DNA from: Canna indica
Lineage: Eukaryota > Streptophyta > Magnoliopsida > Zingiberales > Cannaceae
Length of the DNA: 64,000 bases
Direction of reading: 5' to 3'
Assembly: GCA_034359265.1 (NCBI GenBank)
Contig: CP136896.1
Span: 3,875,501-3,939,500 of the forward strand
Both the position numbers and the translations under genes were made by a program. Under the pieces are notes generated by a model. That model was not told the origin of the DNA and made no database searches. It was given only the letters and a program-made list of their open reading frames with translations. Of the stretch, positions 10,010-21,971 are shown piece by piece; position 1 is the stretch's first letter, and the number at the start of each line of letters is the position of its first letter.

Positions 10010-10799
10010 TTTCTAAAAATATAATTTATTAAATAAATTTAATATAATTTGTTATTTTAAAATGGTGAAAATATAAAATATACTATGCATTTAGAAATTT
10101 GGGAAAACTATAAATATATTTTAAAATTTGGGAAAATCATAATTGTTTTGGCTAACTTCCCAAATTAGCCCTTAATTTTCATATCCCAACAGGTTTATTT
10201 TAAAATCGGTGTTGATTCTGATTTAAATTTTGTCTTGAACGATTCAATGTAAAATCAGTTCTACATATGCAAAAGTCTGGGGGTAAAATCTGAATTTTTA
10301 TGTTAAAAATTTTGGATCTAGAAATTTTCATATTCATGTATTTGGGAATTTTATGTATTCATATTATGATTTTGGTAGGGGTGAGCATCGGTTATGTCGG
10401 GTTTTGAACCGACCCAACTCGAATAAGGAGGCTCCTACACTACCCAATCCTACCCGAATAAGATATCGGGGCTGACCCAATTAATCCGAATTTCCTTTTT
10501 AAAAAATAAGAAAAATCAGAAGTAATAATAATAATAAAAAGATAAAAAAATCTCCAATTGTGAAAATGGTGAAAAAACAAGGTGAAAAAAATTATCTTAT
10601 AAATATGACCCTAGCAAAATATTTACCCAAAATCATATTATGGATTTTAGAAATTCCCAGATTCATAACTTTTAACTCAAAAATATCGATTTTACCCCAA
10701 ATAACCAGATCTACATATGCAAAAGTCGGAGGTAAAATCGGTATTATTATGTTAAAAGTTATGGATCCAAAATTTCTCATATATATATGTAATTTGTTG
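10010..10799. repeat. Flanking repeat unit with hAT-type start and hairpin
   Basis: Repeated at 11734-12500. Contains a hAT-like terminus (TAGGGGTGAGCATCGG near 10377), short CCCGACCC-type repeats, and an inverted repeat near 10660-10765 whose arms read CATAACTTTTAAC and GTTAAAAGTTATG. Short open frames on both strands here come from this symmetry and are not genes. Confidence 0.6.
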
Positions 10800-11733
10800 A
10801 TCTGTAATTTTTTCCACATCATATATATATATATATATATATTATAAATATTCGAAAAAATATTTTTTAAAAAATTTCTCTCTCTCAACTTGCAGTGTTA
10901 TGCAAAAAAACTCTTGAACTTTAATTGCGATGCAAAAAGCCCCCAAAACTTTAATTATGATGCGAAAAAACTCATGAACTTCGATTGTGATGTAAAAAAA
11001 CTCCCGAACTTTGATTGTAATGAAAAAAAAACTCCTGAACTTTAATTGTGATGAAAAAAAACCCCAATGACAAACATGTATGCGGTAAATAAAATGCAAC
11101 CACAACATGCCGGTAATATATACAAGACAATCATAAAACATACTAAAAATCTTTTTCCACTTTACAATAAAGTTCCTTTGGGGTCGACGCCATTGACAAT
11201 ATCTACCCAATTGCATATGCGGTTGTGGAGATTAAAAACAAAGATTCTTGTAGATGGTTCATTAGCTTATTGTTGAAAGATATTGGTTATGTGGAACAAA
11301 TGGGTTGAACCTTTAAGTGTTGTCATTGGCATCGATCCCAACGAAACTTAAAGTTCATGGGTTTTTTTGCATCACAATCAAAGTTCATGGAGGTTTTTGT
11401 ATTACAATCAAAGTTTATGAGTTTTTTTTAATAGCACTACAAGTTGATAGAGAGAATTTTTTAAATGAATATTTATTAGAATATTTATACATTTTTTATT
11501 TTTTTAAATATATATATATTAAATATGACACGAAAAATAAATTACACATGAACAAATGAGGTGTTGACATGTAGCTATAAAGTAGAATCCTATTAAAAAG
11601 ATAATGGAGAGATGACGACATAAGGTTTTTATGCTAGTTTTTAATAGTTCGTGAGGTTTTTTGCAAGTTTTTAAAGTTTATAATTTTTTTTATTAATTAA
11701 GCTAAAGCTCCGGGGACATTTTGTCCTTTACCT
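10800..11733. mobile_element. Second Mutator-like foldback copy, left end lost
   Basis: Matches the inner left arm, loop and right arm of the element at 8887-10009, with the same right flank (TTTCTAAAA). The outer left arm is replaced by the preceding repeat unit. Element and flank are repeated with a period of about 1.72 kb, suggesting tandem duplication. Confidence 0.65.
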
Positions 11734-12975
11734 TTTCTAAAAATATAATTTATCAAATAAATTTAATATAATTTGTTATTTTAAAATGGTGAAAATATAA
11801 AATATACTATGCATTTATAAATTTGGGAAAACTATAAATATATTTTAAAATTTGGGAAAATCATAATTGTTTTGGCTAACTTCCCAAATTAGCCCTTAAT
11901 TTTCATATCCCAATAGGTTTATTTTAAAAATCGGTGTTGATTCTGATTTAAATTTTTTCTTGAATGATTCAATATAAAATCAGTTCTACATATGCAAAAG
12001 TCCGGGGCTAAAATCGGAATTTTTATGTTAAAAAATTTTGGATCTAGAAATTTTCAGATTCATGTATTTGAGAATTTTCTGTATTCATATTATGATTTTG
12101 GTAGGGGTGAGCATCGGTTAGGTCGGGTTTTGACCCGACCCAACTCGAATACGGAGGCTCGTACACCACCCAATCCTACCCGAATAAGATTTCGGGGCTG
12201 ACCCGATTAATTCAAATTTCTTTTTTTAAAAATTAGAAAAATAAAAATTAATAATAATAAAAAGACAAAAAAAAATTCTCCAATTTTGAAGATGGTGAAA
12301 AAAAATGATATTATAAATATGACCCTAGCAAAACATTTACCCAAGATCATAATATGGATTTTAGAAATTCCCAAATTCATAACTTTTAACTCAAAAATAT
12401 CGATTTTACCCCAAATAACCAGATCTACATATGCAAAACTCGGAGGTAAAATCGGTATTTTTATGTTAAAAGTTATGGATCCAAAAATTTTCAGATTCAT
12501 ATATTTGGAAATTTTCTGCATTGGTTGGGTCGGGTCAAAACCCGACCCGACCCGAATAAGGAGACTCCACCACCCGACCCTTCCCGTATAAGATTTCAGG
12601 GCCCGATCCAATTAACCCAAATAAAATCCGGCCCAAACCCGATTAACCTGAATATCCTTTTTAAAAAATAAGAAAAATCAAAATTAATAATAAAAAAAAG
12701 ACAAAAAAAAATCTCCAATTGTGAAGATGGTGGAAAAAAAATGATGTTATAAATATGACCCTAGCAAAACATTTACCCAAAATCATAATATGGATTTCAA
12801 AAATTCTCGGATTCATAACTTTTAACTCAAAAATGTCGATTTTACACCAAATAACCAGATCTACAAATGCAAAAGTCGGAGGTAAAGTCGGTATTTTTAT
12901 GTTAAAAGTTATGAATCCAGAAATTTCCAGATTCATGTATTTGAGAATTTTTCTGTATTCATATTATGGTTTTGG
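11734..12975. repeat. Tandem units (about 430 bp) with hairpins and CCCGACC motifs
   Basis: A unit starting near TTTTCTG(T/C)ATT recurs at about 12076, 12505 and 12945. Each holds GC-rich CCCGACCC/GGGTCGGG motifs and an AT-rich hairpin (about 12375-12475 and 12815-12915). The first unit carries the hAT-type start TAGGGGTGAGCATCGG. No gene is seen. Confidence 0.6.
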
Positions 12976-13524
12976 TAGGGGTGAGCATCGGTCAGGTTGG
13001 ATCAAAACACGACCCGACCCGAATAAGGAGGCTCCTTCACCACCTAACCCTACCCGAATAACATTTCAGAGCCCGATCCGATTAACCCAAATAAAATCGG
13101 GCCCGGACACGATTAACCAGAAGTTCCTTTTTTAAAAATAAAATAAAATAATCAAAATTAATAATAATAAAGGAAAAAAAATATTTCAACTTGTGAAGAT
13201 GATGAAAAAAAATGATATTATAAATATGACACTAGCAAAGAGTTGAAACATAAGACCTCCAAATTTCATGTCCAACCTTCTAACCACTAAGCCAACATCA
13301 TTTTTCATACCTATAATATACATAAATATATATATATTTAGCTACATTTTGGGTTGGGTCGGGTATATCAAGGTTTTCACCTGACCCGACACGAATAAGT
13401 AGTATGAAATTTTTAAAACTCAAACCCGACCCGACCCAACTTACCTGAATAACTCGATCCGAATTGAATTTTTGGGTTGATTTTTTCAAGTTATTCGGGT
13501 CGGTTCGAGTTTTGCTCACCCCTA
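12976..13524. mobile_element. Short non-autonomous hAT element with 8-bp TSD
   Basis: Termini TAGGGGTGAGCA and, inverted, TGCTCACCCCTA. Flanked by perfect 8-bp repeats GGTTTTGG (12968-12975 and 13525-13532), the hAT signature. About 549 bp, no coding region, interior rich in GGGTCGGG/CCCGACCC. Confidence 0.8.
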
Positions 13525-13603
13525 GGTTTTGGTTGAATGCTCAAGGTTTTTCATAGGAATATTTTATTAGCATTTCAAAATATAATAATAACATACTTAT
13601 AAT

Positions 13604-13935
13604 TGTTAAAATCCCACCGTGGTTAAAAATATGGCCAAGGTAGCCTTTAAATAGTTTGGGCAATCCTCTCCTCATGAGCTCGCTTTTGGGATGAGTTAGG
13701 CCTACTAATTTCTTAACATTGTATCAGAGCCAATTGTGTGGTTGATATTGTGTCACACGCAGATGTCCAATCCTGCAAAATTCCACGCTCTAGATGTCCA
13801 ATCCTGGGCATGAGAGGGTGTGTTAAAGTCCCACAATAGTTAAAAATATGGCCAATGTAGCCTTTAAATAGTTTAATCAATCCTCTCCTGATGAGCTAGC
13901 TTTTGGGATGAGTTAGGCCTACTAATTTCTTAACA
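13604..13935 (+). mobile_element. Complete TRIM retroelement
   Basis: Two 115-bp LTRs (13604-13718 and 13821-13935), each TGTTAAA...CTTAACA, flank a 102-bp interior. The interior begins TTGTATCAGAGCC, a primer-binding site close to the 3' end of initiator tRNA-Met, and ends in a purine-rich tract GAGAGGGTG. A perfect 5-bp target duplication ATAAT lies at 13599-13603 and 13936-13940. It has no coding capacity, so it relied on enzymes from other retrotransposons. The LTRs differ at roughly ten positions, so the insertion is not young. Confidence 0.88.
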
Positions 13936-13940
13936 ATAAT

Positions 13941-14375
13941 TACAATATTTAATGTTGCATATTTTCGCTTTCACATATTTTTTAATAAATACATAAACAC
14001 CACTATTTGTGAAAATATTTTAATGTAGTTTGAAATATGTTTGGTGATGATTCAGAATTTCGATGGGTTGCATTATTGCTTGAATTAGATAATAGACTAA
14101 AAATTCACAAGCTTTGCAGAAATTTTACGTTCTACCTGCGTTTTCAAATTTCGCATGTAAATGTACAACTTTTACTTTCGTTTATGTCATCTACCAATCG
14201 TCATGTGTCGTCTCAACTTAGCTGACGTGGAGGTAAACGACGTCTGTGTGGCCTGACGGCATCATATGTGACTTGCCACGTGCAACTAAGACGGTGGGCT
14301 CCACATAAATGAAATAAAGTGTGAATGTAATTTAAAAACAGTGGGCTCCATATAAATGAAATGAAATGACTGTGG
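13941..14375. other. Unassigned spacer
   Basis: Repeated at 59000-59434. The part from about 14206 also precedes the longer UGT pseudogene (21785-21970) and has short repeats of GTGGGCTCCA(C/T)AT. No coding domain recognised. Confidence 0.4.
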
Positions 14376-14559
14376 GCTCGCGGCGTACTCCTTCACCCCG
14401 ACGCTGACCCCAATCCCATTATTGAGTACCTCCACTATCAGCTTCTCGTTGTAGAATTGCTCCGAGAAGAGTGGCCATGGCACTATGCGATGCCGGCGCT
14501 GACGCCCTCAAGGAACAAGTTCCACCCGCAATGCGTTACGAACCTGTCGACCACCGTGT
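14376..14559 (-). pseudogene. UDP-glycosyltransferase C-terminal fragment
   Basis: Minus-strand translation gives parts of the plant UGT nucleotide-sugar-binding region: THCGW in one frame, then [17 protein letters not shown] and [10 protein letters not shown]. It matches 21975-22160 of the longer pseudogene. It is cut at 14560 by an LTR and has a frame change within the box, so it is dead. Confidence 0.75.
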
Positions 14560-15066
14560 TGTTAGGGACCTTCGGGGTTGTCAAGTCCTGTATGTGTCAT
14601 GACGGTCCCTAACGTGCATTGTAAATATTGCATCATGAGCATCCATGTAAATATGTATTGTAAAACGCGCCCGCGCACCGCCCACCGCTTTTGCTCACAC
14701 CTAGGCAAACGGCCTCGTTTGCCTAGGCGTGGCATGGACGGTGGGGGTGTGCGAACATAGGAATTTTGTCATGCTCCTCGTGCTTCTGGGAACCTTGGGG
14801 GTTAGGCTCCACAAGTATAGTACCGAGGTATAGCCTGGGCACACTCTAGTCTTTCGTTCGAGCATTTTCCAGCATTTTCATGCATTTGGCTATTTGGCCT
14901 AACAACGTTTTTGCGTCCAAGCACACAGAGGTTCCGACCCACGCGAAGTGGGAGCCCGCGACTTTTCGACATTGGCCAAGCAGATTAGCTTAAGGTTGAT
15001 TCCTCGCTCGGGAAGCAAGGAAGCCGCTGCACGAACATTTTCCGCCCGAACAGTTAGTCCGTGACA
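14560..15066 (+). mobile_element. 5' LTR of Gypsy-like retrotransposon
   Basis: About 507 bp starting TGTTAGGG and ending GTGACA, followed two bases later by a tRNA-Met-type primer-binding site. Inserted in the UGT fragment. It contains a palindrome, CCTAGGCAAACG/CGTTTGCCTAGG, near 14700-14727. No 3' LTR is found before the element is cut near 15563. Confidence 0.7.
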
Positions 15067-15068
15067 GT

Positions 15069-15080
15069 TGGTATCAGAGC
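15069..15080 (+). promoter_or_regulatory. Primer-binding site (initiator tRNA-Met)
   Basis: TGGTATCAGAGC, the standard 12-base plant LTR-retrotransposon PBS, two bases after the LTR end. Confidence 0.85.
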
Positions 15081-15254
15081 GAGGCAAGCTCGCAAAGCTT
15101 TGGTGCAAGCAATCGAGGCAAACCGTCAACAGACTCGTGTCTTCATCGTTTGAGACAAACGACGTTGGGGCACTCGGCAATCTCGCAGGAGAGATTTTCG
15201 TGACCAATCATAGGTCGCAAGACAATCGGTGAAACGAGTGGCGTCGTTGATGCG

Positions 15255-15563
15255 ATGACGACCATTCCGGAGGAAGTGTTGGTGGAAGAGCCAATGCGAA
15301 CACAACAAGTGGGACAGACCAGAACGACTGTCCAACGAGTTGGAGAATTGGAGAGAATTTGTGATGCTCACGCGGCCAGCATGGCCCTAGTCGGCAAGAT
15401 AGCCGACGCGCAAGAAAACTTGGAGTCAAGGCTAGAGGCAATCCATGATGACACTCAAGATGTAGTCAAGCATCTGCAAAATGAGATTGCGGAGCTAAAG
15501 ACTACAGTCAAATTTCTTATCCAAGAGATACACTCGGGTGGTGGTAGTTCACGGCAGAATAAG
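15255..15563 (+). pseudogene. gag N-terminal remnant of the same retrotransposon
   Basis: About 100 codons open from MTTIPEE, with a helical, charged, likely coiled-coil region (ELERICDAHAAS through EIAELKTTVKFLIQEI). This resembles the start of Gypsy gag polyproteins, which often begin this way after the PBS; assignment to Gypsy rather than Copia is an inference. At about 15563 the frame runs into a hAT terminus and ends in a few foreign codons. Confidence 0.6.
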
Positions 15564-15596
15564 GTGCCAGGCACGGCCCGTTGCCACCTCTAAGTG
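15564..15596. mobile_element. hAT-type terminus fragment
   Basis: GCACGGCCCGTTGCCACCTCTA, the inverse of the TAGAGGTGGCAACGGGC start at 52120. It marks the join where the gag remnant stops. Confidence 0.5.
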
Positions 15597-15728
15597 GAAT
15601 TATGATATCTTTTATTAATAATAAAATTTACCTACGTATTTATACCTAAGTTTTGATGTTCGTTGACAGTGATACATTAAAAATACACTATTCGTCACAT
15701 ATCAAATTGGATTGTGATGGGTTTCGAC

Positions 15729-16660
15729 TAGGGAAGACAACGAGTTTGTGTAAACGGGTTTTTTCACCTGTCCTATAGACCCTGATAGATCATTAGCGGG
15801 CTTTTCCCGTTGGGTCGTGGGAAGGGTATAAGATTTTAAGGTGAAAATTATGTAGGGTATGGGAAAAGTTTAGGATATTGTGCTAAACCCGTCTCAAACC
15901 CATCCCAAACCCGTTAAATATGAAGTTACCAAAATATCCCTCATATTATCAATATCTACAAAATAACATTGTCTTATTATTATTATTTTTTGTCTTATTT
16001 TGATATATTGTTCAGTATTCCAAATGTGAAATATCCATTCCACACCCACTCGTTGTTCTCTGTTTCCCACACGACCACAATCTCCGCCTCCACCTCCAAT
16101 CTCCCACACGGCCATCGTCCATCTTTTGCTCCATCGTGTTTGAAATCAAACACCACTCCATCGTCATTCGTTGTGCTCCATCGTGCATCTGGTATGTGCC
16201 CAATCGTAGTGATTGGGTTGTTTGCCCGTATGTAAATAAGGTGGATTGCTCTGCGCCAATCGCCCAGTTGTTTCCATGGATTGACGACTTTGATATATTA
16301 AATTGGTGGAAGACAAATGTGATCAAGTATCCAACGTTATAACTTATATATAGCTCATCATATTCTTGCAATTCCTTTATCAATTGTAGCATCCGAGTCA
16401 GCCTTTAGCACTCGTGGAAGAGTTGTAAGTCATGTCCGAAGTCGACTTCGACCTGATATCTTAGAAGCATTAATGTGTTCTCCCTAGCATTAACGGACGA
16501 AAAGCGAGTACCCAATGGGTACTTGTTAAATTAGTGGGAAGATTTTGGAAATTTTCCATCAAAATAGTACGTAGCGGTTATGGAAGGGTTTGAGATTGAG
16601 TTTTTTTAATGGGAATAGGATGGACTTCGCCGTCCCAAACCCTTCCCAGTGTCATCCCTA
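15729..16660 (+). mobile_element. Non-autonomous hAT element, internally deleted (copy 2)
   Basis: Termini TAGGGAAGACAAC and, inverted, TAGGGATGACACTGGG. The dimerisation exon starts at about 16281. About 455 bp following the ALMC codons, present in the other copies, is missing at 16482, where ATTAATGTGTTCT jumps to CCCTAGCATTAACGG. The flanking octamers (GTTTCGAC and GCTGTTAC) do not match, so the target duplication is lost or the ends are not original. Confidence 0.75.
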
Positions 16661-16885
16661 GCTGTTACTCAATTCGTAATCGACTTTATTCCTTATTTTA
16701 TTAGTGACACAAATAAAGTAAAATAAATTTTCTATATTTTTCAAAAACTTAATCTGCTATTTCGCCGACAATCATTTGAAAACCTCCCTTATGGTATAAA
16801 TTTTATAACATCAATCCTTATATAATAATCCAATTTTAAAATTAGGAATATTGATGTTAATGAATAGTTGATGTGAGTTAGATGT
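16661..16885. other. Low-complexity spacer
   Basis: Same sequence follows the hAT copies at 20157 and 62157. No gene seen. Confidence 0.4.
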
Positions 16886-17075
16886 CACTAGTAAAAATTT
16901 TGTGATTTGCGACGATCATTTTTCGATTCTAAAATTGTCGTCGCAAATGTGATGGCACTCGACAACAGTGAAAAGTCATCGTAATAGAAAGTAGCAATGG
17001 TATTGCGACGATGTGTTCAGTTGTCGCCAAATTTTGATTCAGTGATGGCACAACAACGGTTTTTGCAACTGCAAA
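16886..17075. mobile_element. CACTA-type terminus fragment
   Basis: Begins CACTAGTAAAAATTTTG and continues with GCGACGATC / GTCGTCGC subterminal repeats like those of element B. Only this end is present. The same end is at 20382 and 62382, where it is cut by an LTR at GGTATT. Confidence 0.6.
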
Positions 17076-17640
17076 ATGCAATCACCAATGGCCATTGCAA
17101 TGCCATTAGAAAACCCATATTTCATTCACGTCCAGAATCCTTTTCCTCTCCTGCTCACTTGTAGCAAATCCCAATCTCTTGCCGGCAATGCCATTCTTTG
17201 TCGATTACACCTCTTCCCGGCGACCCCTCTTTCCCTCTCCCTTTCTCTAGTAAGCCCGATGTCTCCCTCCCCCCCATCCCCGTCTCCCCATCTTCGTCTT
17301 CGATCTCAAGCGCAACCAACAATTGATGTTGAGGGTCGGGTCGCCGTCGATCGACAATAAGGTTGGGCAAGGAGGAGGGGCGTGACACCCCTCACTCGCC
17401 TTTTTTTGCCGATTTCCAACATCGATTAAATTTTAGTCCCACATCCATAGAATTTTTTCCTAACTATCATTTACTTGGTATTTAAAGATTTATAATCACG
17501 CTCCATTTTCTAATTTTAGTCCACATCAATTATTTTTTTTCCTAACTATCCTTAACTACTATAAATTCCTCAAAATTTATAATTACACTTCATTTTCTAG
17601 TTAATTGATTCTAGTAGTCAATCTTAACATATAATTTATA
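17076..17640. other. Unassigned segment between CACTA end and lipid-transfer flank
   Basis: Pyrimidine-rich, leader-like sequence shared in part with 909-1210. The stretch 17530-17637 is the undisturbed form of the site that element E disrupted in copy 1. No convincing coding frame. Confidence 0.4.
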
Positions 17641-18189
17641 ATTTTCGGATTTTGATTTTAGTCCTCGTAGCGTACTCGGATTTTGATTTTAGTTCTCATA
17701 ATTTACTTGAATTTTAATTTTAGTCATCATAATTTATTCGGATTTTAGTTTTAATCCCCATAGGTAAAAAAAGTTATGGATATGAAAATTCTCATATCCT
17801 TGTTATAGATCATTGAACTTTTATATCTTTGTTATGAATCATTGAATTTTCATATCCTTGTTACGGATCATGGAAATTAATTTCAGATCCTTGTTATGGA
17901 TATGAGAATTTTCCTAATCCATATTATAATTTAGTTAAATTACTCAAATGAAATCGGATTATAATTATTTTCTTCTGCATATCGATACAATTATTGAAAG
18001 ATCGATCCAATGAAGCCGCAACACTCAAATACACTGAATCTGCTCAATACAATCAATCAACAACAATTCATCGAGGAAGAAATTAAGCAACACCTTCATC
18101 AAAGATGCTACTTTGACTTGCTTCCTATCATTATTAATTATTCCTTACAAGAAGAATTAAAACCCCTAGCTCCTCATCTTCTCCATCAC

Positions 18190-18622
18190 TCAAGCGGATA
18201 AAGGAACAGTAAAGCCTGCAGATCCAACACACACCCATAATTAACAATAAATCAAAAGAAACAATGAACAAACTAATGATTAAAATCGATCAACTTATAG
18301 ATAGATACTTACTTCCACACTTGGATCCTTTCTTCATGGGGTTGCCGCATTTATTTGCCACGTAGACTGCCTTGTCAAAGCTCATGGTCTGCTCAATCCC
18401 TGACGGTATGTTGTCGCACAAGCATGGAATGTTCAGTGTGGACACAATAGCACAGCAGTCCGTCGAGGGGTCAACTATTGGCCCTGCAGGAATCACGTAG
18501 TCAACGCACTTGCTGATGAGATCTTCGACGTCAACGCCGCAGAGCGAAGAAATCTGCGCGTTTGCTGCAGCAGCAATAACGAGGAGGACGAAGAGGATGA
18601 CGGGAAGCCTCTTTTCTGCCAT
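18190..18622 (-). CDS. DIR1-like lipid-transfer protein, copy 4
   Basis: Same 111-residue product as copy 1 (exons 18313-18622 and 18190-18215). The downstream flank is of the ATGAAGCCGC subtype shared with copies 2 and 5. The upstream flank stops at about 18908, where a truncated hAT copy begins in place of the Mutator-like element. This copy lies in the roughly 3.05-kb segment with no counterpart in the 53-64 kb block. Promoter motifs at 18694-18719. Confidence 0.88.
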
Positions 18623-18693
18623 TGTTGACGCCTCTCGAGCTCTCGGAGTTGCTCTGATGGTGGGGTTACGGTTTGGGGGAGGAGAATTATGAT

Positions 18694-18719
18694 GCCATAT
18701 ATAGACGTCATATTGGCAG
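18694..18719 (-). promoter_or_regulatory. Core promoter of lipid-transfer copy 4
   Basis: Same CCAAT / TGACGTC / TATATATGG block, about 75-95 bp before the start. Confidence 0.6.
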
Positions 18720-18908
18720 CTCCTGAGAAATATTTCCTTTTAAGGCAATTGATTTTGATTCCGAGATGAGAACTGAGAAGGTTGGTATAAAGAATTATAT
18801 AATTGAGATGAATGCAATTAAAATATTTTGCTGATCCGGGTATTATTTAATATTTTAATGTCAGCATATCGTGTTTTACATGAAAACAAATAATGATTTG
18901 ATTACCGA

Positions 18909-20156
18909 AGGGTATGGAAAAAGTTTAGGATATTATGCTAAACCCGTCTCAAACCCATCCCAAACCCGTTAAATATGAAGTTACCAAAATATTCCTCATA
19001 TTATCAATATCTACAAAATAACATTGTCTTATTATTATTATTTTTTGTCTTATTTTGATATATGGTTCAGTATTCCAAATGTGAAATATCCATTCCACAC
19101 CCACCCGTTGTTCTCTGTCTCCCACACGACCACAATCTCCGCCTCCACCTCCAATCTCCCACACGGCCATCGTCCATCTTTTGCTCCATCGTGTTTGAAA
19201 TCAAACACCACTCCATCGTCATTCGTTGTGCTCCATCGTGCATCTGGTCTGTGCCCAATCGTGGTAATTGGGTTGTTTGCCCGTATGTAAATAAGGTCAC
19301 TTGCTCTGTGCCTATCGCCCAGTTGTTTTCATGGATTGAGGACTTTGATATATTAAATTGGTGGAAGACAAATGTGATCAAGTATCCAACGTTACAACGT
19401 ATATATAGCTCGTCATATTCTTGCAATTCCTTTATCAATTGTAGCATCCGAGTCAGCCTTTAGCACTCGTGGAAGAGTTGTAAGTCATGTCCGAAGTCGA
19501 CTTCGACCTGATATAGTAGAAGCATTAATGTGTTCTCAAAGTTGGTTGTCTTCTGAGAGGTAGTGTTACCTATTTCTTTTTGTTATCATTATTATATATG
19601 TTTATGTAATCAAGTCTTATTCATTCATTTTATTGATTGTTTCTTTGGTTGTCTTTGTTATAGTTGTTGGACTTTTGAATGACTTTGATGCACAGGAAGT
19701 TGATGTACCGGAAGAGGACATGGATGATGACTTGGAGATTGTAGATGATTAGGATTTTCCATTTTGATCGGAAATTTAGTTACTTTCTTGTATTTAGAAG
19801 TTAAGTATTTGTGACACTTGTTTAATATAATGAACTAAGTGTTATGGTTATTTTTTTCGAACGATTACTGTCATGGAACTTGTAGTTAGTATTTGAGCAC
19901 CTTTTGTTATTTTTAACTATTTACATAAGTCAGATTAGATATTATGATAAGTGTGTGGAAGGGTTTTTTTGTTTACAAATTTTGTTAACGGACGAAAAGC
20001 GAGTACCCAATGGGTACTTGTTAAATTAGTGGGAAGATTTTGGAAATTTTCCATCAAAATAGTACGTAGCGGTTATGGGAAGGGTTTGAGATTGAGTTTT
20101 TTTAATGGGAATAGGATGGACTTTGCCGTCCCAAACCCTTCCCAGTGTCATCCCTA
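18909..20156 (+). mobile_element. Non-autonomous hAT element, left end truncated (copy 3)
   Basis: Joins the lipid-transfer upstream flank at GGTATGG. It has the long interior, including the acidic-tail frame near 19690-19751, and an intact right end (GTGTCATCCCTA). Offset from the copy at 60.8 kb is exactly 42.0 kb through most of its length. Confidence 0.75.
19335..19563 (+). pseudogene. hAT dimerisation domain remnant (copy 3)
   Basis: Same signature as at 413-641 (LNWWKTN ... SESAFSTRGR ... ALMCSQSWL), with the same one-base frame slip in the TATATA run. The upstream transposase domains are absent. Confidence 0.7.
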
Positions 20157-20500
20157 GCTGTTACTCAATTCGTAATCGACTTTATTCGTTATTTTATTAG
20201 TGACACAAATAAAGTAAAATATATTTTCTATATTTTTCAAAAACTTAATCTGCTATTTCGCCGACAATCATTTGAAAACCTCCCTTATGATATAAATTTT
20301 CCAACATCAATCCTTATATAATCATCCAATTTTAAAATTAGGAATATTGATGTTAATGAATAGTTGATGTGAGTTAGATGCCACTAGTAAAAATTTTGTG
20401 ATTTGCGACGATCATTTTGCGATTCTAAAATTGTCGTCGCAAATGTGACGGCACTCGAGAACAGTGAAAAGTCATCGTAATAGAAAGTAGCAATGGTATT
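20157..20500. other. Spacer and CACTA-type terminus (from 20382)
   Basis: Spacer as at 16661, then CACTAGTAAAAATTTTG and GACG-rich subterminal sequence cut at GGTATT (20500) by the LTR. No gene. Confidence 0.5.
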
Positions 20501-21787
20501 AAGCCTCAAACACAAAGGCAACCACCAAGTCGATCAACCTAGCACTCTAGGTTTACACAAACTCAAATACAATGAAATAACAAGAAAATACAATAATAAA
20601 TGGAGCAAAAAATCAAACAATAAAGTACTTAGCTCCACAACAAGATTCCTAGCTTCCTCTTGATGCATTTGATGGTTAATCAATGAAGGAATAAAGACAA
20701 GATCAAGGTGTTTAGCTCAAGCTAGGTTTTTTCATGAGATTGGCTCAACGAGGGCTTAGATTTGATCAAGAGATTGTTCAAGGAGGTTTGGAGTGATCAA
20801 GATCCTTAAGGAAGGCTCTCATGACTTCTTATTTATAAGCCATGAAGAGAGGAGAAGGATTTCTCTTCTAAACGGGCGATTTTTTTGCCCATTATAGACC
20901 GTCGGTCGCTTGTCCGATCGATCGTCGATCGACCGACCAATCGTCCGACCAATCGACCGCCTGCGATCGCTAGCCTTTCTGTGCTTTAATCGCACTGATC
21001 GGTCGACCGAAGAGTCGACCTCTAGAGTTGCGAGATGAGCGATCCGCAGTTCGGTCGACCGACACACCTACTGCCAATTTTTGGCAGCTTTCGGTCGACT
21101 GAAACTGGGCAGACTGCACTGGTTTGCTTATTTTGGCTGAGTTCTTCTGCTAGTTTTGGTTCCGTCATCGCTAAGTCTAGTTATATAATATTTACTAACT
21201 TTAAAAATGTTATATAAGGATTACCCCCCATTTGGATTTAATAAAAAAAATCTAAAAAATCAAAATCCTTAAGAATCAAAATCTAGTTTTTGGGGTCTAG
21301 TACAAATTTTCGGAAAACGAGAATTTTCTAACTTCCCGGGTCAAGTATGGGTGGGCTAAAGGCTTCCAAAAAACCCTTAAAAATACCTCTAGTTTCTACC
21401 CAAGGAACAATTACTACCATTTTTTATGTCAAGATAATGTCTAGGTCATATAACCCTCCAAGGAGCTCCCTAGACTTAGTGAATTCCTGGCGGTTTTCGG
21501 GTTTTTCATATTTTGGCGTTCGGATTTGGTTTTAGTATTCTTATGCATCATCATGAGGATTTACAATATAAACTAGACACCATAAACCTAAACTCTAACT
21601 TCTCGAAGAATCCCGAACGTCGACGAGCGTCCTTCTCGATTTCCCCAATTTCTTCGATATTTTCGATCGAGGACGTCGAGCGCTAACCGATATGGAACCT
21701 GAAAGAATTTCTCAATGAACCATTAGTTCCATGTTTGTTATCATCAAAACCGAGATTAAGACCAATGTTGAAAACCTTAAGCCAACA
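20501..21787 (-). mobile_element. Lone LTR, Copia-like
   Basis: On the minus strand it begins TGTTGGCTTAAGG, followed shortly by TTTTGATGATAACAAAC, a motif common near the start of SIRE-type Copia LTRs. A TATA box (CTTATAAATAAG) is at 20829-20838. No internal retrotransposon sequence adjoins it. The 3' border is not a clean CA and no 5-bp target duplication is seen, so one end is probably truncated. Confidence 0.55.
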
Positions 21788-21971
21788 GTCCCAACTTAGC
21801 TGATGTGGAGATAAACGACACTTGTGTGGCCTGACGGCGTCATACGTGGCTTGCCACGTGCAACTAAGACGGTGGGCTCCACATAAATGAAATAAAGTGT
21901 GGCTGAAATTTTAAAACTGTGGGCTCCACATAAATGAAATGAAATGACTGTGGGCTCCACATAAAGCTATG
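21788..21971. other. UGT downstream flank
   Basis: Shared with 14206-14375, including the CCACGTG core and repeated GTGGGCTCCACAT units. No gene. Confidence 0.4.

Noticed and set aside
10560..10888. Repeated lysine/isoleucine-rich frames on both strands in the tandem units
   Set aside because: They arise from the AT-rich inverted repeat, and plus and minus products resemble each other, as expected of a hairpin.
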